Source: Streptomyces sp. P3
Lineage (GTDB): Bacteria; Actinomycetota; Actinomycetes; Streptomycetales; Streptomycetaceae
Reading direction: 5' to 3'
DNA length: 64,000 bases
Assembly (NCBI RefSeq): GCF_003032475.1
Contig: NZ_CP028369.1
Location: 310,001-374,000 of the forward strand
Shown: positions 55,729 to 64,000 of the stretch, piece by piece
Numbering within the stretch: the stretch's first letter is position 1
Layout of the letters: every line of letters begins with the position of its first letter
Program-made: the position numbers and the translations under genes
The notes under the pieces: generated by a model
Seen by the model: the letters and a program-made list of their open reading frames with translations, nothing else
Database searches by the model: none
What the model was told of the DNA's origin: nothing

Positions 55729-56130
55729 ATGGACATCACCCGGGAGAGAGCGGCGGACCAGGATCTTCCGTTCGACGTGTTCGCCAAGGCCTGTCCCTCG
55801 CGCGGCACACTGGAGCACATCACCGGGCGCTGGGGCGGCCTGACCCTCGGAGCGCTGTACGAGGGCTCGTTGCGTTTCAACGAGCTGCGCCGCCGGGTCG
55901 ACGGCGTGAGCGAGAAGATGCTCTCCCAGACACTGCACGCGTTGGAGCGCGACGGGCTGGTGCACCGCGAGGCACAGCCCACCAACCCGCCCCGCGTGGA
56001 CTATGAACTGACCCCGCTCGGGCGGGATGTGGCCGAGCGCCTGCTGGGCCTCATCCACCTGGTCGAGGGACGGATGACCGACGTCCTGGCCGCGCGCGAG
56101 CGCTACGACGGGACGCGCGGCACCCTCTGA
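55729..56130 (+). CDS. HxlR family transcriptional regulator
   Basis: 133 residues. This winged-helix protein shows the HxlR/YodB pattern [20 protein letters not shown], then [40 protein letters not shown] and [14 protein letters not shown]. The conserved cysteine (Cys22) is the redox or electrophile sensor in relatives such as YodB and HypR. It probably represses the divergent flavodoxin gene and itself. Its last 28 nt overlap the end of mutM on the other strand. Confidence 0.92.
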   Translation: MDITRERAADQDLPFDVFAKACPSRGTLEHITGRWGGLTLGALYEGSLRFNELRRRVDGVSEKMLSQTLHALERDGLVHREAQPTNPPRVDYELTPLGRDVAERLLGLIHLVEGRMTDVLAARERYDGTRGTL

Positions 56131-56963
56131 CACCTCGGGCAGAAGTAGCTGGACCGGTTCATCCAGGGACGCCGGCGCATCGGCGTGGCGCACCGCTTGC
56201 AGGGCAGCCCTTCACGTCCGTAGGCGTCCAGGGACCGGTCGAAGTAGCCCGACTCCCCGTTGACGTTGACGTACAGGCTGTCGAAGCTGGTGCCGCCGAC
56301 GGCGAGGGCCGCGTTCATCACGTCCCGGACATGGCCGAGCAGTTCGAACGTGCGGGGCCGGGTGAAGGCGGCCGTCGGACGCTCGTAGTGCAGTCGGGAG
56401 CGCCAGAGCGCCTCGTCCGCGTAGATGTTGCCGACGCCGCTGATCAGCGACTGGTCGAGCAGCGCCCGCTTGACGGTGGTGCGCCGCCTGCGCAGCGCCT
56501 GGTGGAACGCCTCGTCGTCGAACAGCGGGTCGAGGGGGTCACGGGCGATGTGCGCGATGACGTCCGGCAGCCCGTCCGGGCCGGTCTGATGCAGGGACAG
56601 CCCGCCGAAGGTGCGCTGGTCGACGAAGCGGAGTTCGGTGTCCGTGTCGTCCGCGAAGCGCACCCGGATGCGCAGGTGCTTCTCGTCGGGGGCCCGGTGC
56701 GGCTGGACCAGGAGCTGGCCGCTCATGCCGAGATGGGCCAGGACCGCCTGGTCGGTGTCCTCCAGCGGCAGCCAGAGGTACTTGCCGCGTCGGCTCGGGG
56801 CGCCGATGCGATGGCCCTCGAGGCGGTGCGCGAAGTCGTCGGCGCCGGCCAGGTGACGGCGCACCGCGCGGGGGTGCAGCACCTCGGCGTCGGCGACCGT
56901 GCGATGGGCGACCCATCGCTCCAGACCGCGCCGGACGACCTCGACCTCGGGCAACTCGGGCAT
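56103..56963 (-). CDS. mutM: Formamidopyrimidine-DNA glycosylase
   Basis: 286 residues. It starts [17 protein letters not shown], so after Met removal Pro is the catalytic amine and Glu follows. The Lys of [12 protein letters not shown], the H2TH segment [20 protein letters not shown] and the C-terminal zinc finger ([13 protein letters not shown] to YFCPRCQR) are complete. It excises 8-oxoguanine and other damaged bases. It follows rnc after a terminator-like hairpin, and its 3' end overlaps the HxlR gene by 28 nt. Confidence 0.95.
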   Translation of the reverse strand: MPELPEVEVVRRGLERWVAHRTVADAEVLHPRAVRRHLAGADDFAHRLEGHRIGAPSRRGKYLWLPLEDTDQAVLAHLGMSGQLLVQPHRAPDEKHLRIRVRFADDTDTELRFVDQRTFGGLSLHQTGPDGLPDVIAHIARDPLDPLFDDEAFHQALRRRRTTVKRALLDQSLISGVGNIYADEALWRSRLHYERPTAAFTRPRTFELLGHVRDVMNAALAVGGTSFDSLYVNVNGESGYFDRSLDAYGREGLPCKRCATPMRRRPWMNRSSYFCPRCQRVPRVPS

Positions 56964-56997
56964 GGCATCCCCCGTGACGTCGGTTCCTCCACGGACC

Positions 56998-57028
56998 GAG
57001 CGCCCGTCCCCGTCGGGGGCGGGCGCTC
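56998..57028 (-). terminator. Hairpin between rnc and mutM
   Basis: GAGCGCCCG (56998-57006) pairs with CGGGCGCTC (57020-57028), and TCCCC with GGGG inside. It lies just after the rnc stop. No U run. Confidence 0.65.
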
Positions 57029-57043
57029 GTCGCGTGGTGCTGC

Positions 57044-57853
57044 TCAGGCGGAGGCGGACTCCTGGTCCACGCTGCCGTCGGCCGCGACAGCCGCTTCGGC
57101 CGTCGCCTCCTTGGCGCGCTCGTCCGCCGCGGCCCGGATGGACCGCCACGCGGACTCGGCGGCCTGCTGCTCCGCCTCCTTCTTGCTGCGGCCGGTGCCG
57201 GTGCCGTACGAGACGCCTCCGACGCGGGCGGCAGCAGTGAAGGTCTTCTCGTGGTCGGGGCCGGTCTCCGTGACCAGGTACTCGGGGACGCCGAGGCCTT
57301 CGGTCGCGGTGAGCTCCTGGAGGCTGGTCTTCCAGTCCAGGCCGGCACCGAGGTTCGAGGACTTCTCGATCAGCGGGTCGAACAGGCGGTGCACCAGTTC
57401 GGAGGCCGCGTCGAGGCCCTGGTCGAGATAGACCGCGCCGATCACCGCTTCGAGGGTGTCGGCGAGGATGGACGCCTTGTCCCGGCCGCCCGTGCCCTCT
57501 TCACCCCGGCCGAGCCGGATGAAGGAGCCCAGGTCGAGACCACGACCGACCTCCGCCAGCGCACGAGAGTTGACCACCGCGGCCCGCAACTTGGCCAGTT
57601 GGCCCTCGGGCAGGTCGGGGTGGGTGCGGTACAGCGTGTCCGTGACGACGAGGCCGAGCACGGAGTCCCCGAGGAACTCCAGCCGCTCGTTCGTCGGCAG
57701 ACCGCCGTTCTCGTACGCGTAGGAACGGTGGGTCAGCGCACGCACCAGAAGGGCGGACTCGAGCCGATAGCCGAGCCGCCCTTCCAGAAGCGTGTGGGAC
57801 GAGGCCGTGTCCGCCTTGTTCTTGGCGGTCGTGTCCGCCTTGGGGTCAGACAT
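57044..57853 (-). CDS. rnc: Ribonuclease III (AbsB-type)
   Basis: 269 residues from the ATG at 57851-57853. The family signature [18 protein letters not shown] supplies the magnesium-binding acidic residues, with the second set in [20 protein letters not shown]. The C-terminal double-stranded RNA-binding domain covers about residues 180-250 ([38 protein letters not shown]). In S. coelicolor RNase III (AbsB) controls antibiotic production globally. It follows rpmF by 19 nt in the same operon. Confidence 0.95.
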   Translation of the reverse strand: MSDPKADTTAKNKADTASSHTLLEGRLGYRLESALLVRALTHRSYAYENGGLPTNERLEFLGDSVLGLVVTDTLYRTHPDLPEGQLAKLRAAVVNSRALAEVGRGLDLGSFIRLGRGEEGTGGRDKASILADTLEAVIGAVYLDQGLDAASELVHRLFDPLIEKSSNLGAGLDWKTSLQELTATEGLGVPEYLVTETGPDHEKTFTAAARVGGVSYGTGTGRSKKEAEQQAAESAWRSIRAAADERAKEATAEAAVAADGSVDQESASA

Positions 57854-57872
57854 GAAGCCTCTCACCAGCCGC

Positions 57873-58046
57873 TCAGACCTCGAGGACCTGGCGCTTGTTG
57901 TAGGTGCCGCAAGACGGGCACGCGATGTGCTGCAGCTTGGGCTCGTGGCAGCGCTCGCACGCAACCAGGGTGGGGACCGCAGCCTTCCACTGCGACCGGC
58001 GGTGGCGCGTGTTGCTGCGCGACATCTTCCGCTTCGGAACAGCCAC
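57873..58046 (-). CDS. rpmF: 50S ribosomal protein L32
   Basis: 57 residues read from the GTG at 58044-58046 to TGA. The sequence [20 protein letters not shown] is diagnostic. The C-terminal half has two Cys pairs, CERC and CPSC, forming a zinc ribbon, so this is the zinc-containing (C+) form. The GTG is preceded by CAGGAGAAGTAGCC, whose TAG is the stop of the gene upstream. The usual order DUF177 gene, rpmF, rnc is kept. Confidence 0.95.
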   Translation of the reverse strand: MAVPKRKMSRSNTRHRRSQWKAAVPTLVACERCHEPKLQHIACPSCGTYNKRQVLEV

Positions 58047-58048
58047 GG

Positions 58049-58702
58049 CTACTTCTCCTGCTTCTCGTCGGCGGGCGCTGATCGAGGCACGCCGCCGCTC
58101 ATCTCGTCCTTCTCGCCGTCTTCAGGTGAACCGGCGAGTCCCTGCAGTGCCGCCCAACGGATGTCGACGGCGTCGTGGTGGTGGTCCGGGTCGTCCGCCA
58201 GCCGGGCTCCGCACTCGGAGCACAGGCCGGGGCAGTCGTCCTGGCACACCGGCTGCATCGGCAGTGCGAGCACCACCGCATCGCGCAGCACGGGTTCGAG
58301 GTCGAACAGTCCGTCCTCGAGGAAGAGCCTGTCCTCGTCTTCCTCGGCGTCGTCGGCCGGATCCGCTTTCACACGGCCCCGGTCGTCGGCGTCAGGGTAC
58401 GAGAACATCTCCTGGAACTCCGCTGCGAGATCGAACTCGAGCGGCTCCAGACACCTTACGCACTCCCCCTCGGCCCGTGCACGGGCGGTGCCTGTGACGA
58501 GCACACCTTCCATGACCGACTCGAGACGGAGCTCGAGCTCCACCGGAGCGCCTTCCGGCACCCCGACGACTCCCTGGATTCCGAGATCCTGGGGAGCGTC
58601 GATCTCGCGGTTCAGGCGCTGCTGCGCACCGGGCCGCCGCCCCAGCTCGTGCGTGTCGAACACGAGAGGCTTGCGGTGGTCGAGGCGGGCGTTCAGAGCC
58701 AT
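58049..58702 (-). CDS. DUF177 (YceD) family protein
   Basis: 217 residues from the ATG at 58700-58702. The family segment [20 protein letters not shown] and the later Cys motif [17 protein letters not shown], a likely metal site, are both visible; the stretch between them is acidic. YceD is the usual upstream neighbour of rpmF and affects 23S rRNA in bacteria and plastids; the exact role is open. It stops 2 nt before rpmF, so the two are translated together. An upstream in-frame extension lacks a ribosome site. Confidence 0.9.
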   Translation of the reverse strand: MALNARLDHRKPLVFDTHELGRRPGAQQRLNREIDAPQDLGIQGVVGVPEGAPVELELRLESVMEGVLVTGTARARAEGECVRCLEPLEFDLAAEFQEMFSYPDADDRGRVKADPADDAEEDEDRLFLEDGLFDLEPVLRDAVVLALPMQPVCQDDCPGLCSECGARLADDPDHHHDAVDIRWAALQGLAGSPEDGEKDEMSGGVPRSAPADEKQEK

Positions 58703-58863
58703 TCCTGCTTTCGATCTTCTGAGCTCGGGGGACGCTGCCCCTCGGTGTCGCGGGCAGCGGCGATCGCGGGCGCATGCGACATCAGCGAAGCGCACACGCG
58801 ACCGATGAGCCAGGATACTGGAGCATTCGCCCACAGCCCAATCCGCCCCTTGCGTGCCCGGTC

Positions 58864-59943
58864 CTAGAGCCCGCGGCCCTGCTCGTAGGCGCGCAACTGC
58901 TCCGCGCTGATCATGCCGGTGTCGAAGAGGCTGGTCTCGTCGAGGGCGTACCCCTGCTGGGCCTGCTGGGCCTCCTGGGGCGGGTGCTGTTGCCCCGCCG
59001 CCTGGTTCGGGTCGTAGGGGGCCTGCTGGGGGTCGTAGCCCCCCTGATACGCGTAGGGGTCGGCCTGCTGCTGGTAGCCGTACACGTCCTGCCCGCCGTA
59101 GCCCTGCTGCTGTTGCTGCGGATAGCCGCCGTACGGGTCGGCCTGCTGCTGGTAGCCGTACGCCGGCTGCGGCTCCTGCTGGTCGTACGTCTGCTGCACG
59201 GGCTGCGCGGGAGCGGCGTCCTGCTCCGCGAGGGCGGCCAGGTCGGCGAGGTAGTCGGCGTCCGAGGAGTGCTGGAACGTGGTGGTGTCGGCGGCGAGGG
59301 CGCCTAGGTCGTCCGTGGCGATGCGGCCGTGCAGCTTCTGGCGGCCCCGGCCGACCGCCTCCAGCGTCTTGGCGAGGACCGCCTCGAAGGCGCCCAGCTT
59401 GGTGTCGACGTACGCGTCGGCGTCACGGCGCAGGGTCTCGGGGTCGTGGCTGCGCTCGGGGGCGTCCTCGTCCTCGTACCCGTTCTCGTCGGTGCCGGGA
59501 CCGGTGCCGAGGAGCTTCTCGCGGCCCCGGCCGACGGAGCCGAGGGTCTTGGTGAGGACGACCTCGAAGTTGGCGAGCTTGGAGTCGACGTAGTCGTCGG
59601 CGTCCGCGCGGACCTCCTCGGCCTCCTTGCGGGCCTCGGCGAGGATGCGGTCGGCCTCGGATTGGGAGCTACGGGCGATCTCGGTGCCGGAGACCAGCGA
59701 GCCGCGTTCGGCGTGGGCGGTCTCGATGATCCGCTCGGCCTCCTGGCGGGCCTGCTCGACGACCTGCTCGCGACCGCCGATGAGTTCCTCGGCCTGAGCC
59801 AGGGAGTCGGGCAGGGCCGCGCGTACCTCTTCCAGCAGAGCGAGCAGATCCGCGCGGTTGACCACGCACGAGGCCGACATCGGCATCGACCGGGCACTGG
59901 AGACCGCCGTGACGATCTCGTCGAGCTTCTTCTGCACGTCCAC
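58864..59943 (-). CDS. DivIVA-like / cell division initiation-type coiled-coil protein
   Basis: 359 residues from the GTG at 59941-59943; a further GTG and an upstream extension are in frame, so the start is not certain. The N-terminal half is a long coiled coil (LLALLEEVRAALPDSLAQAE; IARSSQSEADRILAEARKEA) with two similar 33-residue blocks, at about 111-144 and 171-204. The C-terminal 130 residues are Gln/Tyr/Pro/Gly-rich, with YGYQQQADPY twice. It resembles proteins called cell division initiation protein in Streptomyces. A role in tip growth or septation is an inference. Confidence 0.72.
   Translation of the reverse strand: MDVQKKLDEIVTAVSSARSMPMSASCVVNRADLLALLEEVRAALPDSLAQAEELIGGREQVVEQARQEAERIIETAHAERGSLVSGTEIARSSQSEADRILAEARKEAEEVRADADDYVDSKLANFEVVLTKTLGSVGRGREKLLGTGPGTDENGYEDEDAPERSHDPETLRRDADAYVDTKLGAFEAVLAKTLEAVGRGRQKLHGRIATDDLGALAADTTTFQHSSDADYLADLAALAEQDAAPAQPVQQTYDQQEPQPAYGYQQQADPYGGYPQQQQQGYGGQDVYGYQQQADPYAYQGGYDPQQAPYDPNQAAGQQHPPQEAQQAQQGYALDETSLFDTGMISAEQLRAYEQGRGL
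59331..59611 (-). repeat. Internal duplication in the DivIVA-like gene
   Basis: About 100 nt at 59331-59431 recur at 59511-59611, 180 bp apart and still clearly alike (GCGGCCCCGGCCGAC in both). They encode DADAYVDTKLGAFEAVLAKT and DADDYVDSKLANFEVVLTKT, each ending in VGRGRxKL. Confidence 0.85.
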
Positions 59944-60054
59944 CGGTTGCTCGCCACTCTCTACAGCTGTGTTGGAGACGGACGGGACGACTGTACGGCC
60001 ATGGGGTGTCCGGCGGACACCGGATGACGGCACGTCAGGACGGCCGTCGGGCGG

Positions 60055-61145
<1,091 letters not shown>

Positions 61146-61223
61146 CTCTGGTCCTTGGTGGTGGGCGGCTGTGGGTTCAGTGTGGCGGGTCGCGCGATCC
61201 CCCGCGCCCCCGGGTGGTCCTCC

Positions 61224-64000
61224 TCACCCCTTGTCCAGGTACTGCTCCCTCTCCTCGTCCAGCAGGGCGTCCAGTGCCGTGCGCAGGCCCGGGTAGGCGG
61301 TCAGCTCCGGGTCCGCGTCGACGACGGCCACCGCTTCCCGCCGTGCCTCGGCGATGATCTCCTCGTCCTCGATGACCGTGAGGACGCGCAGGCTGGAGCG
61401 GACGCCGGACTGGGCCTGGCCGAGGACGTCGCCCTCGCGGCGCTGCTCGAGGTCGATGCGGGAGAGCTCGAAGCCGTCGAGGGTGGCGGCGACGGCGTTC
61501 AGCCGCTGCCGGGCCGGGGAGGCCTCCGGCATCTCGCTGACCAGGAGGCACAGGCCCGGCGCCGAGCCGCGGCCCACGCGGCCGCGCAGCTGGTGGAGCT
61601 GGGAGACGCCGAACCGGTCGGCGTCCATGATCACCATTGCGGTGGCGTTCGGGACGTTGACACCGACCTCGATGACGGTCGTGGCGACCAGGACGTCGAT
61701 GTCACCCGCGGCGAAGCGGCGCATCACGGCGTCCTTGTCGTCGGGGGGCATCCGGCCGTACAGCACCTCCATGCGCAGTCCTTGGAGAGGTCCTCGGGCG
61801 AGTTGCTCGGCGACGTCGAGGACGGCGAGCGCAGGCCGCTTCTCCGCCTCGTCCTCGGCGGACTTCTTCTTGGCCTTGCCGGCCTTCTCCGGGTCGTCCT
61901 CGTCGTCACCGATGCGGGGGCAGACGACGTACGCCTGGTGGCCGCCGGCCACTTCCTCGCGCACGCGCTCCCACGCGCGCGCCAGGAAGTGGGGTTTGTC
62001 CGCGGCGGGGACGACGTGGCTGGCGATGGGCGAGCGGCCGGCCGGGAGCTGGTCGAGGACGGAGGTCTCCAGGTCGCCGAAGACCGTCATGGCGACGGTG
62101 CGGGGGATCGGCGTGGCCGTCATGACGAGCAGGTGCGGGGGCTGCTTGCCCTTGCCGCGCAGGGCGTCCCGCTGTTCGACGCCGAAGCGGTGCTGTTCGT
62201 CGACCACGACCAGGCCGAGGTCGTGGAACTGGACCTTGTCCTCGATCAACGCGTGCGTGCCGATCACGATGCCGGCCTCTCCGGTGACGAGGTCGAGCAG
62301 CGCCCGGCGGCGGGCCGCCGCGCCCATGGACCCGGTCAGCAGGACGACCTTGGTGGCCTGTTCGGATCCGCCGAGCATGCCGCCCTCGGCCAGATCTCCC
62401 ATCATCTCGACGACGGAGCGGTGGTGCTGCTGGGCGAGGACCTCGGTGGGGGCGAGCATCGCGGCCTGTCCGCCCGCGTCGACGACGGCGAGCATGGCGC
62501 GCAGGGCGACCATGGTGTTGTGGGTGACCGTGAAGTGGTCGGTGACGTAGGCGTGGCTCGGGTGGGCGACGCTGATGCACTGGACGGGCTTGCGGCCCAC
62601 GTACTCGACGGCGTGGATGCCACGGCGGAACGCGTCGCCGTCGTCGTGCGGGTGGGGCCGGAGGCGGGCGGCCTTGCCGGGCAGCCGGAACGGCGGGTGC
62701 GCGTCGGGCAGGGTGAGGCAGACCTCGGCGCCCTCCCCCGACGAGGAGAGCCGCGCCCGGCCACCCAGCGAGCGCACGATCCAGGCGACGTCGTCGGCGA
62801 GCCGGCGCGAGCCGGCGCGGAACGTGACGCTGAGGCCGTCCGCACCGACCGTGCCGTGCGTGTCCAGGAGGCCCTGCAGGAGGGCGACGCGGTTCTTCAC
62901 CGAGGTGTTCCTGAAGGCGGCGGGGATTCCCGAGCCGGGCGCGGGTGAGCCGGGCGCCGCGGGATCGCGGGGGCTTTCGCTCCCGGCCGGCCGGGAGCCG
63001 AACAGGTAGGGGTCCAGCGGCAGCGTCGCGTCGCCCCCGAGATCGACCGGGGTCGCGGCCGGGAGGTACCACTTGGGGGTGCCGTCCGCCGCGCGCAGGT
63101 CCTGCCGGATCTGGCGCGTGGTCATGACCCCGGGCGCCTGGCCGCGGCGCCATGCGGCAGCCGTGCCGACGATCCACAGATGCTCGTCGTCGCACTCCAC
63201 GGAGACGCCGTCGGACAGGACCAGGCGCCACACCTCACGCTCGCCCTGCGGGAAGACGCCGTCGACCGGCGCGATCTCCCCGCTCGGGACGACGACTTCG
63301 TCGCCCACGGCCAGGTCCCCCATCCGCCGGAATCCGGCGGGCGTGAGCACCAGCGAGTCGAGGGGCTGGGCCTTGCCGGAGCCCACCTCTCCCTGCAGCA
63401 GCCGGTGCATCGGGTGCTCCGTCGCCAGGTCGTCGAAGATCTCCTTCGAGACCTTGCGCTGCCCCTCGGTGAGGGTGAAGGGGAGCCGGGCGTCGAAAGC
63501 GGTGAGGAGGCCGTCGGGCGCGGGTCTGCGGGCGGCCGCCGGGAGTTGGGCGTCGGCATGCCGCCGGCGGGCCAGGGCGACCTGGAGGACGAACGCCTCG
63601 TCCCACTTCAGCCGGGCTCGGGCGGCGGCGATGTCGGCCTTGGTGTGCGGGCGGTGGATCTTCACCAGGGCCTCGGGCAGGGACACCAGGCCGCGTCCTT
63701 CGCGCAGCGACTCCGGGAGGGGGTCGACCGCCTCCTGGGCGCTGGGCAGGACGGTCTGGACGGCCTTGCCGATCTTCCAGGACTCCAGTTTGGCGGTGGC
63801 CGGGTAGAGCGGGATGAGGGCGCCCGCCCAGCTCTCGACGGACTCCTCGGTGTCTGCGCGCAGCAGTTCGTAGGCCGGGTGGGCCAGTTGGAGGCGGCGG
63901 TTGAAGACCGAGACCTTGCCCGCGAACATCGCGCGTGTGCCCGGCAGCAGCTCTTTGTGCGGCTTGTGGACGCCGCTGCCGAAGAAGACCAGCTGGACCC
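61224..64000 (-). CDS. recG: ATP-dependent DNA helicase RecG, interrupted by an intein (5' end outside window)
   Basis: About 924 codons are visible; without the 285-residue intein, about 640 remain, and roughly 95 N-terminal residues should lie beyond 64000. The wedge domain is seen at the edge (VQLVFFGSGVHKPHKELLPG). Walker A reads LLQGEVGSGK, then after the intein TMVALRAML. Helicase motifs follow: LAPTEVLAQQHH, VVVDEQHRFGVEQRDALR (DEQH), VMTATPIPRTVAMTVFGDL, VDVLVATTVIEVGVNVPNAT and QLRGRVGRG. RecG remodels stalled replication forks and Holliday junctions. The ATPase can work only if the intein is removed. Confidence 0.95.
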   Translation of the reverse strand, partial: VQLVFFGSGVHKPHKELLPGTRAMFAGKVSVFNRRLQLAHPAYELLRADTEESVESWAGALIPLYPATAKLESWKIGKAVQTVLPSAQEAVDPLPESLREGRGLVSLPEALVKIHRPHTKADIAAARARLKWDEAFVLQVALARRRHADAQLPAAARRPAPDGLLTAFDARLPFTLTEGQRKVSKEIFDDLATEHPMHRLLQGEVGSGKAQPLDSLVLTPAGFRRMGDLAVGDEVVVPSGEIAPVDGVFPQGEREVWRLVLSDGVSVECDDEHLWIVGTAAAWRRGQAPGVMTTRQIRQDLRAADGTPKWYLPAATPVDLGGDATLPLDPYLFGSRPAGSESPRDPAAPGSPAPGSGIPAAFRNTSVKNRVALLQGLLDTHGTVGADGLSVTFRAGSRRLADDVAWIVRSLGGRARLSSSGEGAEVCLTLPDAHPPFRLPGKAARLRPHPHDDGDAFRRGIHAVEYVGRKPVQCISVAHPSHAYVTDHFTVTHNTMVALRAMLAVVDAGGQAAMLAPTEVLAQQHHRSVVEMMGDLAEGGMLGGSEQATKVVLLTGSMGAAARRRALLDLVTGEAGIVIGTHALIEDKVQFHDLGLVVVDEQHRFGVEQRDALRGKGKQPPHLLVMTATPIPRTVAMTVFGDLETSVLDQLPAGRSPIASHVVPAADKPHFLARAWERVREEVAGGHQAYVVCPRIGDDEDDPEKAGKAKKKSAEDEAEKRPALAVLDVAEQLARGPLQGLRMEVLYGRMPPDDKDAVMRRFAAGDIDVLVATTVIEVGVNVPNATAMVIMDADRFGVSQLHQLRGRVGRGSAPGLCLLVSEMPEASPARQRLNAVAATLDGFELSRIDLEQRREGDVLGQAQSGVRSSLRVLTVIEDEEIIAEARREAVAVVDADPELTAYPGLRTALDALLDEEREQYLDKG
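62517..63371 (-). mobile_element. Class 3-type intein in the RecG Walker A motif (285 residues)
   Basis: The insert begins AQPLDSLVLTPAGFRRMGDL directly after GSGK and ends FTVTHN directly before TMVAL. Position 1 is Ala, not Cys or Ser. The class 3 triad is present: Trp66 in DDEHLW (block B, with His64), Cys265 in KPVQCISVAHP (block F) and Thr283 in VTHN (block G), with His284-Asn285 at the end and Thr at +1. Residues 164-173 (LLQGLLDTHG) are a LAGLIDADG remnant with the catalytic Asp replaced by His. A first motif (PLDPYLFGSRPAG) is broken, so the homing endonuclease is probably inactive. Confidence 0.93.

Overview
The window reads as chromosomal core DNA of a Streptomyces species. It is very GC-rich with strong third-position G/C bias, and GTG starts are common. 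It carries the sporulation sigma factor whiG, the differentiation regulator nsdA and the four-gene signal peptidase cluster sipW-X-Y-Z. From memory, the gene order follows the S. coelicolor region from about SCO5655 down to SCO5566; no search was run. I saw no tRNA, rRNA, CRISPR array, prophage or insertion sequence.

Layout. 1-6.2 kb (mostly +): the end of an Lrp/AsnC regulator, a class III aminotransferase, an ABC ATPase and a very unusual permease, a VOC protein and a sortase substrate (LAETG). 6.2-10.5 kb (-): a thiamine ABC transporter thiB-thiP-thiQ behind a TPP riboswitch, followed by an internally deleted maleylpyruvate-isomerase-type gene. 10.5-17.3 kb (-): rlmN, an SRPBCC protein, then the translation and lipid block rpsB-tsf-pyrH-frr-cdsA. 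17.5-20 kb: M23 peptidase, TetR regulator, whiG. 20.3-30.8 kb (-): rpsP-khpA-rimM-trmD, rplS, sipW-X-Y, sipZ-nudix, a DUF2469 gene, yraN, comM and dprA. 31-37 kb: a SprT-like protein, a small orphan, a methyltransferase, an FtsH paralogue and ffh. 37-43 kb (-): the nitrogen operon amtB-glnK-glnD, then nsdA. 43.6-49 kb: a prim-pol-like protein, ftsY, an LLM oxidoreductase and the glucose permease glcP. 48.7-53.5 kb (-): smc, a 67-residue coiled-coil protein and acylphosphatase. 53.7-56.1 kb: a CAP-domain protein and a divergent flavodoxin/HxlR pair. 56.1-64 kb (-): recG, rsmD, coaD, a DivIVA-like protein, a DUF177 gene, rpmF, rnc and mutM.

Functional threads: protein export (ffh, ftsY, four signal peptidases), ribosome assembly and translation (rpsB, tsf, frr, rplS, rpsP, rimM, trmD, rlmN, rsmD, rpmF), nitrogen sensing (amtB-glnK-glnD), DNA repair and chromosome dynamics (recG, mutM, smc, dprA, comM), and development (whiG, nsdA).

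Most notable observations: (i) recG is split by a 285-residue intein inserted inside the Walker A lysine-threonine pair. It has the hallmarks of a class 3 intein (Ala at position 1, a Trp-Cys-Thr triad, Thr at +1) and a decayed LAGLIDADG endonuclease. (ii) smc carries a 15-residue tandem repeat, from a 45-bp minisatellite, in the hinge. (iii) An ABC permease carries a roughly 265-residue disordered insert. (iv) sipX runs 113 nt into sipY, suggesting a frameshift. (v) A complete TPP riboswitch with a 15-bp terminator stem controls thiBPQ.
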